The translations under genes and the position numbers were made by a program. Under the pieces are notes generated by a model, which saw nothing but the letters and a program-made list of their open reading frames with translations, was not told the DNA's origin and did not search any database. From Proteocatella sp041738345 (lineage in GTDB: Bacteria; Bacillota; Clostridia; Peptostreptococcales; Filifactoraceae): a stretch of DNA of 54,131 nucleotides. This document shows, piece after piece, positions 26,128-34,830 of the stretch. Where the stretch lies: contig JBGSPX010000015.1 of assembly GCA_041738345.1 (NCBI GenBank), positions 1-54,131 on the forward strand, written 5' to 3'. How positions within the stretch are numbered: the first letter of the stretch is position 1; each line of letters opens with the position of its first letter.

Positions 26128-27492
26128 TTAGTTCCATATAGCTTCATCACTAGGGACTGCAGCCTTTTCATTATACATACCCACTTGAGAAATATTTATT
26201 AAATGAATATAATCAAGATTTTCAGAAATACTGTTATTCCCCCATGACCCACACCCTAGGGTTGTAGTAGGAGCAAACGCATTATAAAAACTACCTCCAG
26301 CAGATATGGATGATGGCTGATTTACTACAAGTCTACTTACCGTCAAAATTTGTGCAGCATATTCTATATGAGTCATATCATTTGAATGGATTGCACAAGA
26401 ATGCCCTTTCCCTTCTACTTCTAAATTTTCTTGTGCTATCTTTACAGCTTCTTCAAAAGTATCATATTCAAAAGTAACCATTACCGGACACATTTTTTCT
26501 TTACATAAAATATCATTCTCACCAATTCCTCTAGCTTTTAAAAGTATTACCTTCGTATTTTCAGGTACTTGTACTTTAGCTAATTTAGCTATGTAATCAA
26601 CACTTTGTCCAACTACATGTCTGCTTATTGTCCCATTTTCAAATATTACCTTTGCAAATTTATCTATAATTTCATTATCCTCTGTATAAAATGCCCCACT
26701 TTCAACAAATGCATCAATCGTAGTTTTGTATAATTCTTTTGGAGCTATTATGCTCTGCTCCCCTGAACAAATTATGCCGTTATCAAATGTTCTTCCTTTT
26801 ATTATTTTTTCAGCAGTCTCTCTTAAATCAATATCCCTATCTACTATACACTGAACATTCCCTGCACCTACTCCATATGCTGGTTTTCCGCTACTATATG
26901 CCGATTTAACCATAGCCATCCCCCCTGTAGCTATAACTACATCTACATTTTCCATAAGCGCTAAACTTGCATCAATAGAAGGTTCTTCTATCATCTGAAT
27001 TAAATTTTCTGGTGCTCCCAAAACTTGAATTTCTTTATTAAATAAATCTACTAAGTATTTAGTACATTTTTTAGCTCTTGGATGTGGCGCTATAATTATT
27101 GAGTTTCCACCTTTTAGTGCAAACATCGCATTACACATGGGAGTAACAATTGGATTTGTACAAGGTGCCACCGCACCAACAACGCCTTTCGGTTTAGCTA
27201 CTTTTATTAATTTACGAGCTTCATCATGTTCAATTATACCTATTGATTTTTTATTCTTTAAGTTGTACCATATAGTTTTGGATTTTCCTCTATTTTTAGC
27301 AACCTTATCTTCATAAACCCCCATTTGAGTTTCTTCTACTGCCATTTTCGCTAATTCTTCTGCTCTATCATATACTACTTTTGCGATAACTTTTACAATA
27401 TCATCTATTTTTTCTTGAGAAAGTTTTTCATATTCCCTTTGTGCAGCTTTTGACTTTTCAATTAATTCTTGGATGTATTTTTCATTAATCAT
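26128..27492 (-). CDS. sucD: CoA-acylating succinate-semialdehyde dehydrogenase
   Basis: This enzyme (454 aa) reduces succinyl-CoA to succinate semialdehyde with NAD(P)H. It is an acylating aldehyde dehydrogenase with the catalytic cysteine C242 in NGIICSGEQS. EETQMGVYEDKVAKN, APHPRAKK and LVVNQPSSISAGGSF match SucD rather than EutE/PduP in my recollection. With 4HbD it forms the succinate-to-4-hydroxybutyrate branch of clostridial butyrate formation; the CoA-transferase and 4-hydroxybutyryl-CoA dehydratase genes are not in this window. It is preceded by a terminator and a cobalamin riboswitch, so expression should fall when B12 is plentiful. Confidence 0.9.
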   Translation of the reverse strand: MINEKYIQELIEKSKAAQREYEKLSQEKIDDIVKVIAKVVYDRAEELAKMAVEETQMGVYEDKVAKNRGKSKTIWYNLKNKKSIGIIEHDEARKLIKVAKPKGVVGAVAPCTNPIVTPMCNAMFALKGGNSIIIAPHPRAKKCTKYLVDLFNKEIQVLGAPENLIQMIEEPSIDASLALMENVDVVIATGGMAMVKSAYSSGKPAYGVGAGNVQCIVDRDIDLRETAEKIIKGRTFDNGIICSGEQSIIAPKELYKTTIDAFVESGAFYTEDNEIIDKFAKVIFENGTISRHVVGQSVDYIAKLAKVQVPENTKVILLKARGIGENDILCKEKMCPVMVTFEYDTFEEAVKIAQENLEVEGKGHSCAIHSNDMTHIEYAAQILTVSRLVVNQPSSISAGGSFYNAFAPTTTLGCGSWGNNSISENLDYIHLINISQVGMYNEKAAVPSDEAIWN

Positions 27493-27531
27493 ATTGTTCT
27501 CCTTATATAAATAACATATTATTTTTTACAT

Positions 27532-27565
27532 AAAAAAATCTCTTAACTACATAAACCGTTAAGAG
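27532..27565 (-). terminator. Expression-platform terminator of the cobalamin riboswitch
   Basis: On the minus strand the stem CTCTTAAC/GTTAAGAG with a 10-nt loop is followed by A and T7. It lies 40 nt before the sucD ATG and downstream of the B12 aptamer, which suggests transcription termination as the mode of control. Confidence 0.85.
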
Positions 27566-27687
27566 GACATGAGAAACTAAAATACAGTCACAATTTATGA
27601 AAATTTACATAAAACTGCATACTTATATAACCAATTAGTTTTATTTTCATCACCCCCTATCTTCCGTAGAGTTTACAGTGCTTAAAT

Positions 27688-27825
27688 AAAGGCAGGTCTT
27701 CTGACTCTAGTTCTTCAAAATCTCATGTCTTCCCAACAATTGTCAGTGACTTATATATGAGATTTCTCCCTATTACAGCGGCGGGACCGTGTAGGCGTTT
27801 CACCTAACTTCCCTTTTAAACAAAA
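27688..27825 (-). promoter_or_regulatory. Cobalamin riboswitch aptamer upstream of sucD-4hbD
   Basis: On the minus strand the conserved elements occur in the canonical order: AAAAGGGAAG, GGTGAAACGCC, ACACGGTCCCGCCGCTGTAA (the B12 box), GTCACTG, GGGAAG, and AGTCAGAAGACCTGCC. This is the adenosylcobalamin class layout. The region 27493-27984 holds this element, its terminator and the rplQ terminator, and no gene. Confidence 0.94.
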
Positions 27826-27925
27826 ATTTGTATTTTTGTACCTTTATCTTATATTAAATTTTATCAATTACTATATTTAGTATAGCATTAACTTGATTAA
27901 ATGTAAAATTATATTTTTATGTATG

Positions 27926-27953
27926 AAAAAGCACCTCTTTCAAGGTGCTTTTT
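27926..27953 (-). terminator. Terminator after rplQ
   Basis: The stem GCACCT/AGGTGC, extended by A5/T5, has a 6-nt loop and lies 32 nt after the rplQ stop. It ends the ribosomal cluster. Confidence 0.9.
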
Positions 27954-27984
27954 ATATATCAAATATTTCATGAAATATTTTATC

Positions 27985-28326
27985 TTAAACTAATTCGATT
28001 ATTGCCATTGGAGCTGCATCTCCACGTCTTGGCATAGTTTTTATAATTCTTGAATATCCACCATTTCTATCAGCATACTTTGGTGCTATTTCATCGAATA
28101 GATTTTTTACTACTGTCTCATCTAAGATATATGCAAGAGCTTGTCTTCTAGCATGTAAATCTCCTCTTTTTCCAAGAGTTATCATCTTATCAGCCATTCT
28201 CTTTAATTCTTTTGCTCTAGTCTCAGTAGTTGTTATTTTACCGTGCTTTAGCAGATCAGTAGTCATGTTTCTTAGAACAAGGTTTCTATGAGAGCTAACC
28301 ATTCCAAGTTTTCTATAAGTTGCCAT
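27985..28326 (-). CDS. rplQ: 50S ribosomal protein L17
   Basis: L17 (113 aa, full length) is the last gene of the alpha operon, 17 nt after rpoA. MATYRKLGMVSSHRNLVLRNM is the typical N-terminus and the C-terminus ends in the family's APMAIIELV. It sits near the tunnel exit of the large subunit. The ecfA-ecfT-truA-rplM-rpsI genes that often follow in clostridia are not here; a terminator and the sucD-4hbD unit come instead. Confidence 0.97.
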   Translation of the reverse strand: MATYRKLGMVSSHRNLVLRNMTTDLLKHGKITTTETRAKELKRMADKMITLGKRGDLHARRQALAYILDETVVKNLFDEIAPKYADRNGGYSRIIKTMPRRGDAAPMAIIELV

Positions 28327-28343
28327 CTATGTCCCTCCTTTTC

Positions 28344-29285
28344 CTAGTCTTCACTTGATTTTAAACCAAATCCAAGTTCTTCTAGTTTTTGAATTACCTC
28401 TTCTAGGGATTTTTTACCTAGATTTCTTACCTTCATCATATCATCGTCTGTCTTTTCTGTAAGCTCTTCAACAGTGTTGATTCCCGCTCTTTTTAGACAG
28501 TTATATGATCTTACCGAAAGGTCTAGTTCTTCTATAGTCATCTCTAGAACTTTTTCTTTTTTGCCTTCTTCTTTTTCTACCATTATTTCCATTGAGCTTA
28601 AATTTTCGCTCAGGTTAATGAATAGATTCAGATGCTCTACAAGAATTTTAGCAGCTAACGATACTCCTTCTTGTGGATTGATACTTCCATCAGTCCATAA
28701 TTCAAGCACAAGTTTTTCGAAGTCTGTTCTAGCTCCTACTCTTGTGTTTTCTACAGTATAACTGCATTTATGAACTGGTGTATATATAGAATCTACGGGA
28801 ATTACTCCTATAGGCATTGATTCAGACTTATTATTTTCTGCAGCAACATAACCTCTGCCTTTATCCACATATATTTCCATATATAAATTTGCATCCTCTG
28901 TAAGTGTTGCTATATGAAGGTCTGTGTTTAGTATCTCCACACCTGCTGGACAATATATGTCTCCAGCAGTTATTGTGCCTTCACCCTTATGCTCTATTTT
29001 TAAAGTTTTAGGGCCATCACCTTCAATTTTCATTGAAAGCTCTTTCAGAGTTAGTATTAGCTCTGTAACATCTTCTTTTACACCTGGAATCGTTGAGAAC
29101 TCATGAAGAACTCCTTCAATTTTTATGGATGTAACAGCTGCACCAGGAAGGGATGACAGTAGTAATCTTCTAAGTGAATTTCCTACAGTATGTCCAAAAC
29201 CTCTTTCAAGAGGCTCTACTGCGAACTTTCCATAATTTTCTTTGAATTCTAATACATGAATATTCGGTTTTTCGATTTCTATCAT
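28344..29285 (-). CDS. rpoA: RNA polymerase alpha subunit
   Basis: The alpha subunit (313 aa) has an N-terminal dimerisation domain (about 1-230; GFGHTVGNSLRRLLLSSLPG assembly motif) and a C-terminal helix-hairpin-helix domain (about 248-313; SVRSYNCLKRAGINT) that contacts UP elements and activators. It lies in the usual place between rpsD and rplQ, preceded by AAGGAGGG. Confidence 0.97.
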   Translation of the reverse strand: MIEIEKPNIHVLEFKENYGKFAVEPLERGFGHTVGNSLRRLLLSSLPGAAVTSIKIEGVLHEFSTIPGVKEDVTELILTLKELSMKIEGDGPKTLKIEHKGEGTITAGDIYCPAGVEILNTDLHIATLTEDANLYMEIYVDKGRGYVAAENNKSESMPIGVIPVDSIYTPVHKCSYTVENTRVGARTDFEKLVLELWTDGSINPQEGVSLAAKILVEHLNLFINLSENLSSMEIMVEKEEGKKEKVLEMTIEELDLSVRSYNCLKRAGINTVEELTEKTDDDMMKVRNLGKKSLEEVIQKLEELGFGLKSSED

Positions 29286-29352
29286 TTGAATTTAACCCTC
29301 CTTGGATTATACAAAATATAATAGTTGCTGTTTTACCGAGGGTACTAAGATA

Positions 29353-29979
29353 TTACTTAGAGTAAAGCTCGACAATAAGGTGTTCTGCTACTTCTAAGTC
29401 GATGTCTTCTCTATCTGGAATAGCTACAACTCTTGCTTTCATGTTAGCAAGATCTGTCTCTAACCATTTTGGAGCTGTTCTTGTAGATGCTTCTACTAAT
29501 GCTTTGAATTTAGCTGATGATCTTGAACCTTCTTTTACTTCTATTACATCGCCTACTTTTACTACTAATGATGGAATATCTACTTTATTTCCATTTAATG
29601 TAAAGTGTGCATGAGCAACTAGTTGTCTTGCTTCTTTTCTTGAATTAGCAAGTCCCATTCTGTAAACAGTATTGTCTAGTCTTCTCTCTAAAAGGCTTAG
29701 TAAGTTTGTACCTGTAATTCCTGGCATTTTATCAGCCTTTTCAAATAAGTTGTAGAACTGAGTCTCAAGTACTCCATATATTCTCTTAACTTTTTGCTTC
29801 TCTCTTAATTGCTCTCCGTAGTTTGAAACTTTTTTTCTATTATTTTGACCATGTTGTCCAGGTGCATATGCTCTTTTTGCCATTGCACATTTGTCTGTAT
29901 AACATCTGTCTCCTTTTAGGAAAAGTTTCATTCCTTCTCTACGGCATAGTCTGCATGATGCTTCTGTGTATCTTGCCAT
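29353..29979 (-). CDS. rpsD: 30S ribosomal protein S4, zinc-binding form
   Basis: S4 (208 aa) is the primary 16S-binding assembly protein. Four cysteines C9, C12, C26 and C31 near the N-terminus mark the zinc-containing (C+) version. The S4 RNA-binding domain is at about 98-160 (RRLDNTVYRMGLANSRKEARQ). It lies 14 nt after rpsK; in many bacteria it also represses its own operon. Confidence 0.97.
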   Translation of the reverse strand: MARYTEASCRLCRREGMKLFLKGDRCYTDKCAMAKRAYAPGQHGQNNRKKVSNYGEQLREKQKVKRIYGVLETQFYNLFEKADKMPGITGTNLLSLLERRLDNTVYRMGLANSRKEARQLVAHAHFTLNGNKVDIPSLVVKVGDVIEVKEGSRSSAKFKALVEASTRTAPKWLETDLANMKARVVAIPDREDIDLEVAEHLIVELYSK

Positions 29980-29993
29980 AACTCTCCTCCTAA

Positions 29994-30389
29994 TTACACT
30001 CTTCTTCTCTTTGGTGGTCTACAACCGTTGTGAGGGATTGGAGTTACGTCTTTTATCATTGTAACATCTAATCCAGTAGCTTGTAACGCTCTGATTGCAG
30101 CTTCTCTACCTGATCCTGGTCCTTTAACAAATACTTCAACAGATCTCAAACCGTGCTCCATAGCTGCTTTTGTTGCAGATTCTGCTGCCATTTGCGCTGC
30201 AAATGGAGTAGCTTTTCTTGAGCCTTTGAAACCTAATTGTCCAGCACTTGCCCATGATAATGCATTACCATGAACGTCAGTTAATGTAACAATTGTATTG
30301 TTAAATGTTGACTGTATATGTGCATGACCTTTTTCTATATTTTTACGTTCTCTTCTTCTTACACGAGTAACTTTTTTTGGTTTAGCCAT
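29994..30389 (-). CDS. rpsK: 30S ribosomal protein S11
   Basis: S11 (131 aa, normal length) lies on the platform of the small subunit near the mRNA exit. The GSGREAAIRALQATGLDV and PIPHNGCRPPKRRRV segments are diagnostic. It lies 23 nt after rpsM with an AAGGAGG site. Confidence 0.97.
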   Translation of the reverse strand: MAKPKKVTRVRRRERKNIEKGHAHIQSTFNNTIVTLTDVHGNALSWASAGQLGFKGSRKATPFAAQMAAESATKAAMEHGLRSVEVFVKGPGSGREAAIRALQATGLDVTMIKDVTPIPHNGCRPPKRRRV

Positions 30390-30412
30390 TTTTTTCCCTC
30401 CTTACTGATAGA

Positions 30413-30781
30413 TTATTTCTTTTTCTTACGTCCTACTGTTCTCTTAGGTCCTTTTCTTGTTCTTGCGTTTGTCTTAGTCTTTTGACCTCTTACTGGAAGA
30501 CCTTTTTGATGTCTTATTCCTCTATAGCATCTGATATCTCTTAGTCTCTTGATATTTAGAGCTATTTCTCTTCTTAGATCTCCCTCAACAGTATATTCAT
30601 CTATTGCTTTTCTAAGATTGTTTACTTCTTCTTCAGTAAGGTCTTTTATTCTTGTATCTGGATTTACTCCTGTGTTAGCAAGAATAGCTTGAGAAGTTAC
30701 TTTCCCAATTCCATATATATACGTTAGACCAATTTCAACTCTCTTTTCTCTTGGTAAGTCTACACCGGCAATACGAGCCAT
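30413..30781 (-). CDS. rpsM: 30S ribosomal protein S13
   Basis: S13 (122 aa) sits at the head of the small subunit and contacts P-site tRNA and L5. The start MARIAGVDLPREKRVEIGLTY and the basic C-terminal tail (RTVGRKKKK) are characteristic. It is the first gene of the alpha-operon segment after rpmJ. Confidence 0.97.
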   Translation of the reverse strand: MARIAGVDLPREKRVEIGLTYIYGIGKVTSQAILANTGVNPDTRIKDLTEEEVNNLRKAIDEYTVEGDLRREIALNIKRLRDIRCYRGIRHQKGLPVRGQKTKTNARTRKGPKRTVGRKKKK

Positions 30782-30837
30782 GTATTTACACCTCCTACTT
30801 ATTAAGTCTCTATCTTAAATATCTACAATTTTACTTA

Positions 30838-30951
30838 TTAGCCCTGTTTCTGTTTATGTTTAGGATTTTCACAGATAACCATTACTCTTCCTTTTCTTTT
30901 GATGATTTTACATTTTTCACAGATAGGCTTAACTGATGGTCTTACTTTCAT
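30838..30951 (-). CDS. rpmJ: 50S ribosomal protein L36, zinc-binding form
   Basis: This 37-aa protein starts MKVRPSVKPICEKC. The zinc ligands C11, C14, C27 and H32 are intact, so it is the C+ version. GGAGG lies 8 nt before the ATG. It fits exactly between infA and rpsM. Confidence 0.96.
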   Translation of the reverse strand: MKVRPSVKPICEKCKIIKRKGRVMVICENPKHKQKQG

Positions 30952-30969
30952 CGTTCTTACCTCCTTGGT

Positions 30970-31188
30970 TTATTTCTTTCTCCAAGTTATTCTACCTTTT
31001 GTAAGGTCATATGGAGAAAGTTCAACCGTTACTTTATCGCCTGGCAGTATTCTTATGAAGTTCATTCTAAGTTTGCCAGATATGTGAGCTATTATTTCAT
31101 GATCATTTTCCAATTTCACTTTAAACATAGCGTTTGGAAGAGAATCTAATATCGTTCCTTCAAGTTCTATTACGTCTTTTTTCGACAT
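30970..31188 (-). CDS. infA: Translation initiation factor IF-1
   Basis: IF-1 (72 aa, one S1/OB-fold domain) blocks the A site during initiation. It starts MSKKDVIELEGTILDSLPNAMF and ends RGRITWR-like (KGRITWRKK), as in Firmicutes. Its start overlaps the end of the preceding KOW-domain gene by 19 nt. Confidence 0.97.
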   Translation of the reverse strand: MSKKDVIELEGTILDSLPNAMFKVKLENDHEIIAHISGKLRMNFIRILPGDKVTVELSPYDLTKGRITWRKK

Positions 31189-31472
31189 AAACTATTTTCC
31201 TCCATTTCGTTTCCTAGTCTCTTTAATTCTTTCCTGATTGTGGCGTTTAGACTGTTTGGATCTTTTGTTTTTTCATCTATCTGTATACTGGCCACGTGTT
31301 TCATATCATCTAAATGCTTTGTATTTTTTAATTTAGGATTCTCTACTTTACGCATATCTCCATCCACTAAATATACATACCCATTTTCAGACAGTTTTGT
31401 GACTACGAAGAGTTTATTTTTATCTCTTCCAGAGTTACTTCTGACTATTTGACCGATTCTAAGCTGTTCCAT
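31170..31472 (-). CDS. KOW-domain RNA-binding protein (L14e/L27e-like)
   Basis: This small protein (100 aa) has an N-terminal KOW motif (IGQIVRSNSGRDKNKLFVVTKL, about 6-27). It is found in many Firmicutes between map and infA and resembles archaeal/eukaryotic L14e. It is presumed to bind RNA or the ribosome; its function is not established. It overlaps infA by 19 nt and follows map by 9 nt. Confidence 0.85.
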   Translation of the reverse strand: MEQLRIGQIVRSNSGRDKNKLFVVTKLSENGYVYLVDGDMRKVENPKLKNTKHLDDMKHVASIQIDEKTKDPNSLNATIRKELKRLGNEMEENSLCRKKT

Positions 31473-31481
31473 TATTTACTC

Positions 31482-32231
31482 CTATAGTTTTGTTAAAATA
31501 TCGGGTCCGTTATCTGTAATGGCTATAGTGTGTTCATAATGGGATGATTTTTTCTTGTCAATTGTAACAACTGTCCAACCATCTTCTAATACCTGTACCT
31601 TATATGTCCCCTGATTTATCATCGGCTCTATTGCTAGTACCATGCCGTTCTCGAGTCTAGGTCCTCTATCTGGTGGTCCATAGTTTGGAATTTGAGGATC
31701 TTCATGCAAGTCCATTCCTACACCATGGCCTACAAATTCTCTTACTACAGAAAATCCGAAAGCTTCTACGTGCATCTGAATTGCATGAGATATGTCTGAT
31801 AATCTCTTTCCAACTAATGCTTGTTCGATTCCTTTATAAAAACTTGCTCTTGTTTCTTTAATAAGCCTGATATCTTCCTCTGATACATTCCCTACTGGAT
31901 GAGTTTTTGCAGCATCTCCGTGATAACCCTTAAATTTAGCGCCTACATCGATGCTTATTATATCTCCATCCCTTAGTATATCAGTTTTTTTCGGTATTCC
32001 ATGAACTACAACTTCATTTATTGAAGCACATATACTTCCTGAAAAACCTCCATATCCTTTGAAAGATGGTATTGCATTATACTTTCTTATAGTTTTTTCG
32101 GCAATCTCGTCTAACTCTAATGTCGATACTCCTGGTTTGATTGCTTCTCTTACCACTTCGTGAGTATACGCTACTATCTTACCGGCTTCTCTAATAAGTT
32201 CTATCTCTTTTTTTGACTTTAGTATGATCAT
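31482..32231 (-). CDS. map: Methionine aminopeptidase, type I
   Basis: This enzyme (249 aa) removes the initiator methionine from nascent proteins. The dinuclear metal site is seen as the two aspartates of ISIDVGAKFKGYHGDAA, a histidine in EFVGHGVGMDLHEDP, and glutamates in LAIEPMI and near the C-terminus. It lacks the N-terminal zinc extension of longer forms. Its start overlaps the adk stop by one base. Confidence 0.96.
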   Translation of the reverse strand: MIILKSKKEIELIREAGKIVAYTHEVVREAIKPGVSTLELDEIAEKTIRKYNAIPSFKGYGGFSGSICASINEVVVHGIPKKTDILRDGDIISIDVGAKFKGYHGDAAKTHPVGNVSEEDIRLIKETRASFYKGIEQALVGKRLSDISHAIQMHVEAFGFSVVREFVGHGVGMDLHEDPQIPNYGPPDRGPRLENGMVLAIEPMINQGTYKVQVLEDGWTVVTIDKKKSSHYEHTIAITDNGPDILTKL

Positions 32232-32881
32232 TAATTTTCACTTCCCAAAGCCATCTTGATGTCAATAAATACTTTGTCGATGTTTTTATCTCCATCAATC
32301 GTTACAATGTTTTCAGCTTTTGTATAGTAGTCAATAAGTGGTTGTGTTTCATCAAGATATACTTGAATTCTTTTTGCTACTGTTTCTTCAACATCATCAG
32401 ATCTTTGGAATAATTCGCCTTGACAAATATCACAAATTCCAGTATTTTTTGAAGGATTGAATTTTATATGATAAGTTGCACCACAGTTTTTACAGATTCT
32501 TCTGCCCACTGCTCTTTCAACTAACTTATTCTTATCCACCTGTATATTTATAACTTTGTCTATTTTACCGTTCATTTCATCAAGAACTTTATCCAGCGCT
32601 TCTGCTTGGTTTACTGTTCTTGGAAATCCATCAAGTAAAAAGCCGTCTTTTACATCTTCTTGTTTTAATCTATCTGCTACAAGTTCTACTACTAATTCAT
32701 CTGGAACAAGTAGACCTTTATCCATATATTCTTTTGCTTTTTTTCCTAGTTCAGTGTTTTCTTTTATATTCTTTCTGAATATATCACCAGTTGAGATGTG
32801 AACAGCATTATATTCATTTACTATATTAGCTGCTTGCGTCCCTTTACCTGCCCCTGGAGGTCCAAGTAATATCAGTTTCAT
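32231..32881 (-). CDS. adk: Adenylate kinase, zinc-LID type
   Basis: This enzyme (216 aa) interconverts AMP + ATP and 2 ADP. The P-loop GPPGAGKGTQ lies at 7-16, and the long LID has four cysteines, C130, C133, C150 and C153, the structural zinc site of Bacillus-type enzymes. The ATG at 32881 is preferred over one 9 nt earlier that directly abuts the AGGAG site. It follows secY by 21 nt. Confidence 0.96.
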   Translation of the reverse strand: MKLILLGPPGAGKGTQAANIVNEYNAVHISTGDIFRKNIKENTELGKKAKEYMDKGLLVPDELVVELVADRLKQEDVKDGFLLDGFPRTVNQAEALDKVLDEMNGKIDKVINIQVDKNKLVERAVGRRICKNCGATYHIKFNPSKNTGICDICQGELFQRSDDVEETVAKRIQVYLDETQPLIDYYTKAENIVTIDGDKNIDKVFIDIKMALGSEN

Positions 32882-32902
32882 TTCAATCATCTCCTTTTAG
32901 GA

Positions 32903-34177
32903 TTATTTTAAGAACCCTTGATAATTTCTCATCACTGTTTGAGATTCTAATTGTTTTGCCGTTTCAATTGCAACCCCTACCACTATAAGCAGCGAAGTTC
33001 CTCCAAATTTAAATGGCACATTAGTTGCCTGATAAATTATAGTCGGTACCGATGCTATTATAGCCAGGAATATTGCCCCTACAAACGTCAATCTATTTAG
33101 TGTTTTTGATATGAAATCTGATGTTGGTTTTCCTGGTCTGATTCCTGGAATAAACCCATTTGAATTTTTCATATTATCTGCAACTTCTACTGGATTGAAT
33201 GTTATAGAAATATAGAAATATGAGAATCCTATTACAAGTATAAATTGTAATAATGAGAAAATATATATTCCAGGTGCTGCTGTTCCATTGAACCATTTAG
33301 CTACAAACTGTGCATAGCTTTGGTTCTTTATGAAAAGCTGAAGCACTTGAGGGAATGCCAATAATGATGATGCAAATATTACTGGGATAACCCCTGCTTG
33401 ATTTACTTTAAGTGGTATATGCGACTGCTTTCCACCGTAGGTACTTCTTCCTACTGTTCTTTTAGCATACTGTACTGGTATTTTTCTTACTCCTTGTAAT
33501 ACAAGTATTACTCCTACTACTATAAGTAATGACACAAGTATAAATAATGCTATTTGAATGAAATTTATCTGTCCAGCTTTTGCAAGCTCAATTGTATGTT
33601 TAACATCTCTAGGAAATCTAGATACTATTCCAAAGAATATTATCATTGACATTCCGTTACCTACACCTTTTTCAGTTATCATTTCACCTAACCACATAAG
33701 GAACGATGTTCCTGCAGTAAGTGTAAGTACAACTGCGATTGTAGATATTATTGAGTCTGACATTAGTGCATTTCTAAACATTCCTACACTTAACGCTGTA
33801 GCTTGTATTAAAGCTAATATTACAGTTAAATATCTTGTCCAAGATGCAAGTTTTTTTCTTCCTTGCTCTCCTGATTTTTGCATTTCTTCCATTGATGGTA
33901 TAGCTACTGCAAGTAGCTGTATTATAATGGAAGATGTAATATATGGAGTAACACTAAGTGCAAACAGTGTGAATTGACTTAACGCTCCACCTGCTATTAC
34001 GTCATATAGTGCAAATGCACCTCCATGTTGATTTATTGCTTCTTTTACCACATTAACGTCAATTCCTGGAACTGGTATTGATGAACCTATACGAAATACT
34101 ATTAGCATTAGAAATGTGAACACTAATTTTTTTCTAAGTTCTGGAATTTTCAATGCTTTATTAAAAGTATTTAGCAA
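32903..34177 (-). CDS. secY: Preprotein translocase subunit SecY
   Basis: This is the central channel subunit of the Sec translocon (424 aa, ten membrane segments). FRIGSSIPVPGIDVNVV and GGAFALYDVIAGGALSQFTLFALSVTPYI are typical; the cytosolic loop GRSTYGGKQSHIPLKVNQAGVIPVIFASS is highly conserved. It begins at the base following the rplO stop, consistent with coupled translation. Confidence 0.97.
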   Translation of the reverse strand: MLNTFNKALKIPELRKKLVFTFLMLIVFRIGSSIPVPGIDVNVVKEAINQHGGAFALYDVIAGGALSQFTLFALSVTPYITSSIIIQLLAVAIPSMEEMQKSGEQGRKKLASWTRYLTVILALIQATALSVGMFRNALMSDSIISTIAVVLTLTAGTSFLMWLGEMITEKGVGNGMSMIIFFGIVSRFPRDVKHTIELAKAGQINFIQIALFILVSLLIVVGVILVLQGVRKIPVQYAKRTVGRSTYGGKQSHIPLKVNQAGVIPVIFASSLLAFPQVLQLFIKNQSYAQFVAKWFNGTAAPGIYIFSLLQFILVIGFSYFYISITFNPVEVADNMKNSNGFIPGIRPGKPTSDFISKTLNRLTFVGAIFLAIIASVPTIIYQATNVPFKFGGTSLLIVVGVAIETAKQLESQTVMRNYQGFLK

Positions 34178-34627
34178 TTAGATCACCTCAGCCTTTCCTC
34201 CAGCTGCTTCTATCTTGCTAGCAGCAGATCCTGTAAACTTATTTGCCTTAACAGTAAGTTTTTTCTCCAGATTGCCGCTTCCTAATATTTTTATTCCGTC
34301 TTTTTCGATTTTCTTGATTGTCTTTGTTTCTTTTAACAGTTCTGCTGTTATTTCAGTTCCGTCTTCAAATCTATTCAATACGTCTAGGTCTATTACAGAG
34401 TATCTAGTTTCGAAATCGAAGTTATTAAAACCTCTTTTAGGAAGTCTTCTCATTAAAGAAGTTTGTCCTCCCTCGAATCCAGGTCTAACACCTCCACCTG
34501 AACGCGACCATTGTCCTTTTTGACCTCTACCAGCTGTTTTACCTTGTCCAGTCGCTGTACCTCTACCAATTCTTCTCTTTGGCTTAACTGCACCGCCTTC
34601 TGCAGGTCTTAGTTCGTGTAGTCTCAA
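34178..34627 (-). CDS. rplO: 50S ribosomal protein L15
   Basis: L15 (149 aa) starts at TTG 34627, reading LRLHELRPAEGG with Met-TTG initiation. GGAGGTG lies 6 nt upstream, so a GTG three codons earlier, inside the Shine-Dalgarno, is rejected. The glycine-rich GRGTATGQGKTAGRGQKGQ N-terminus is diagnostic. TTG starts are unusual for ribosomal proteins and may lower the yield. Confidence 0.94.
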   Translation of the reverse strand: MRLHELRPAEGGAVKPKRRIGRGTATGQGKTAGRGQKGQWSRSGGGVRPGFEGGQTSLMRRLPKRGFNNFDFETRYSVIDLDVLNRFEDGTEITAELLKETKTIKKIEKDGIKILGSGNLEKKLTVKANKFTGSAASKIEAAGGKAEVI

Positions 34628-34644
34628 TGCGTACACCTCCTTTA

Positions 34645-34818
34645 TTAAGCTTCTTCTACTGTTACTAAATGACTAACTACATTTATCATTCCTCTTATTT
34701 GAGGATTGTCTTGCTTTTCAACTACTTGTTCTCTTTTTGTAAGTCCTAGAGCAAGAAGTGTTTTCTTTTGATTAGGTTTTACACCTATTGAACTTCTAGA
34801 TAGTTTAATCTTAAGCAC
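34645..34818 (-). CDS. rpmD: 50S ribosomal protein L30
   Basis: This 57-aa protein reads LKIKLSRSSIGVKPNQKKT after a GTG start; GGAGG lies 8 nt upstream. LGLTKREQVVEKQDNPQIRG is the usual L30 core. It lies between rpsE and rplO as expected. Confidence 0.95.
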   Translation of the reverse strand: MLKIKLSRSSIGVKPNQKKTLLALGLTKREQVVEKQDNPQIRGMINVVSHLVTVEEA

Positions 34819-34830
34819 TATTCTTTCCTC

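Noticed and set aside
26128..27492. EutE/PduP-type aldehyde dehydrogenase, suggested by the B12 riboswitch
   Set aside because: No microcompartment-targeting N-terminus or eut/pdu neighbours; sequence and pairing with 4HbD fit SucD better.
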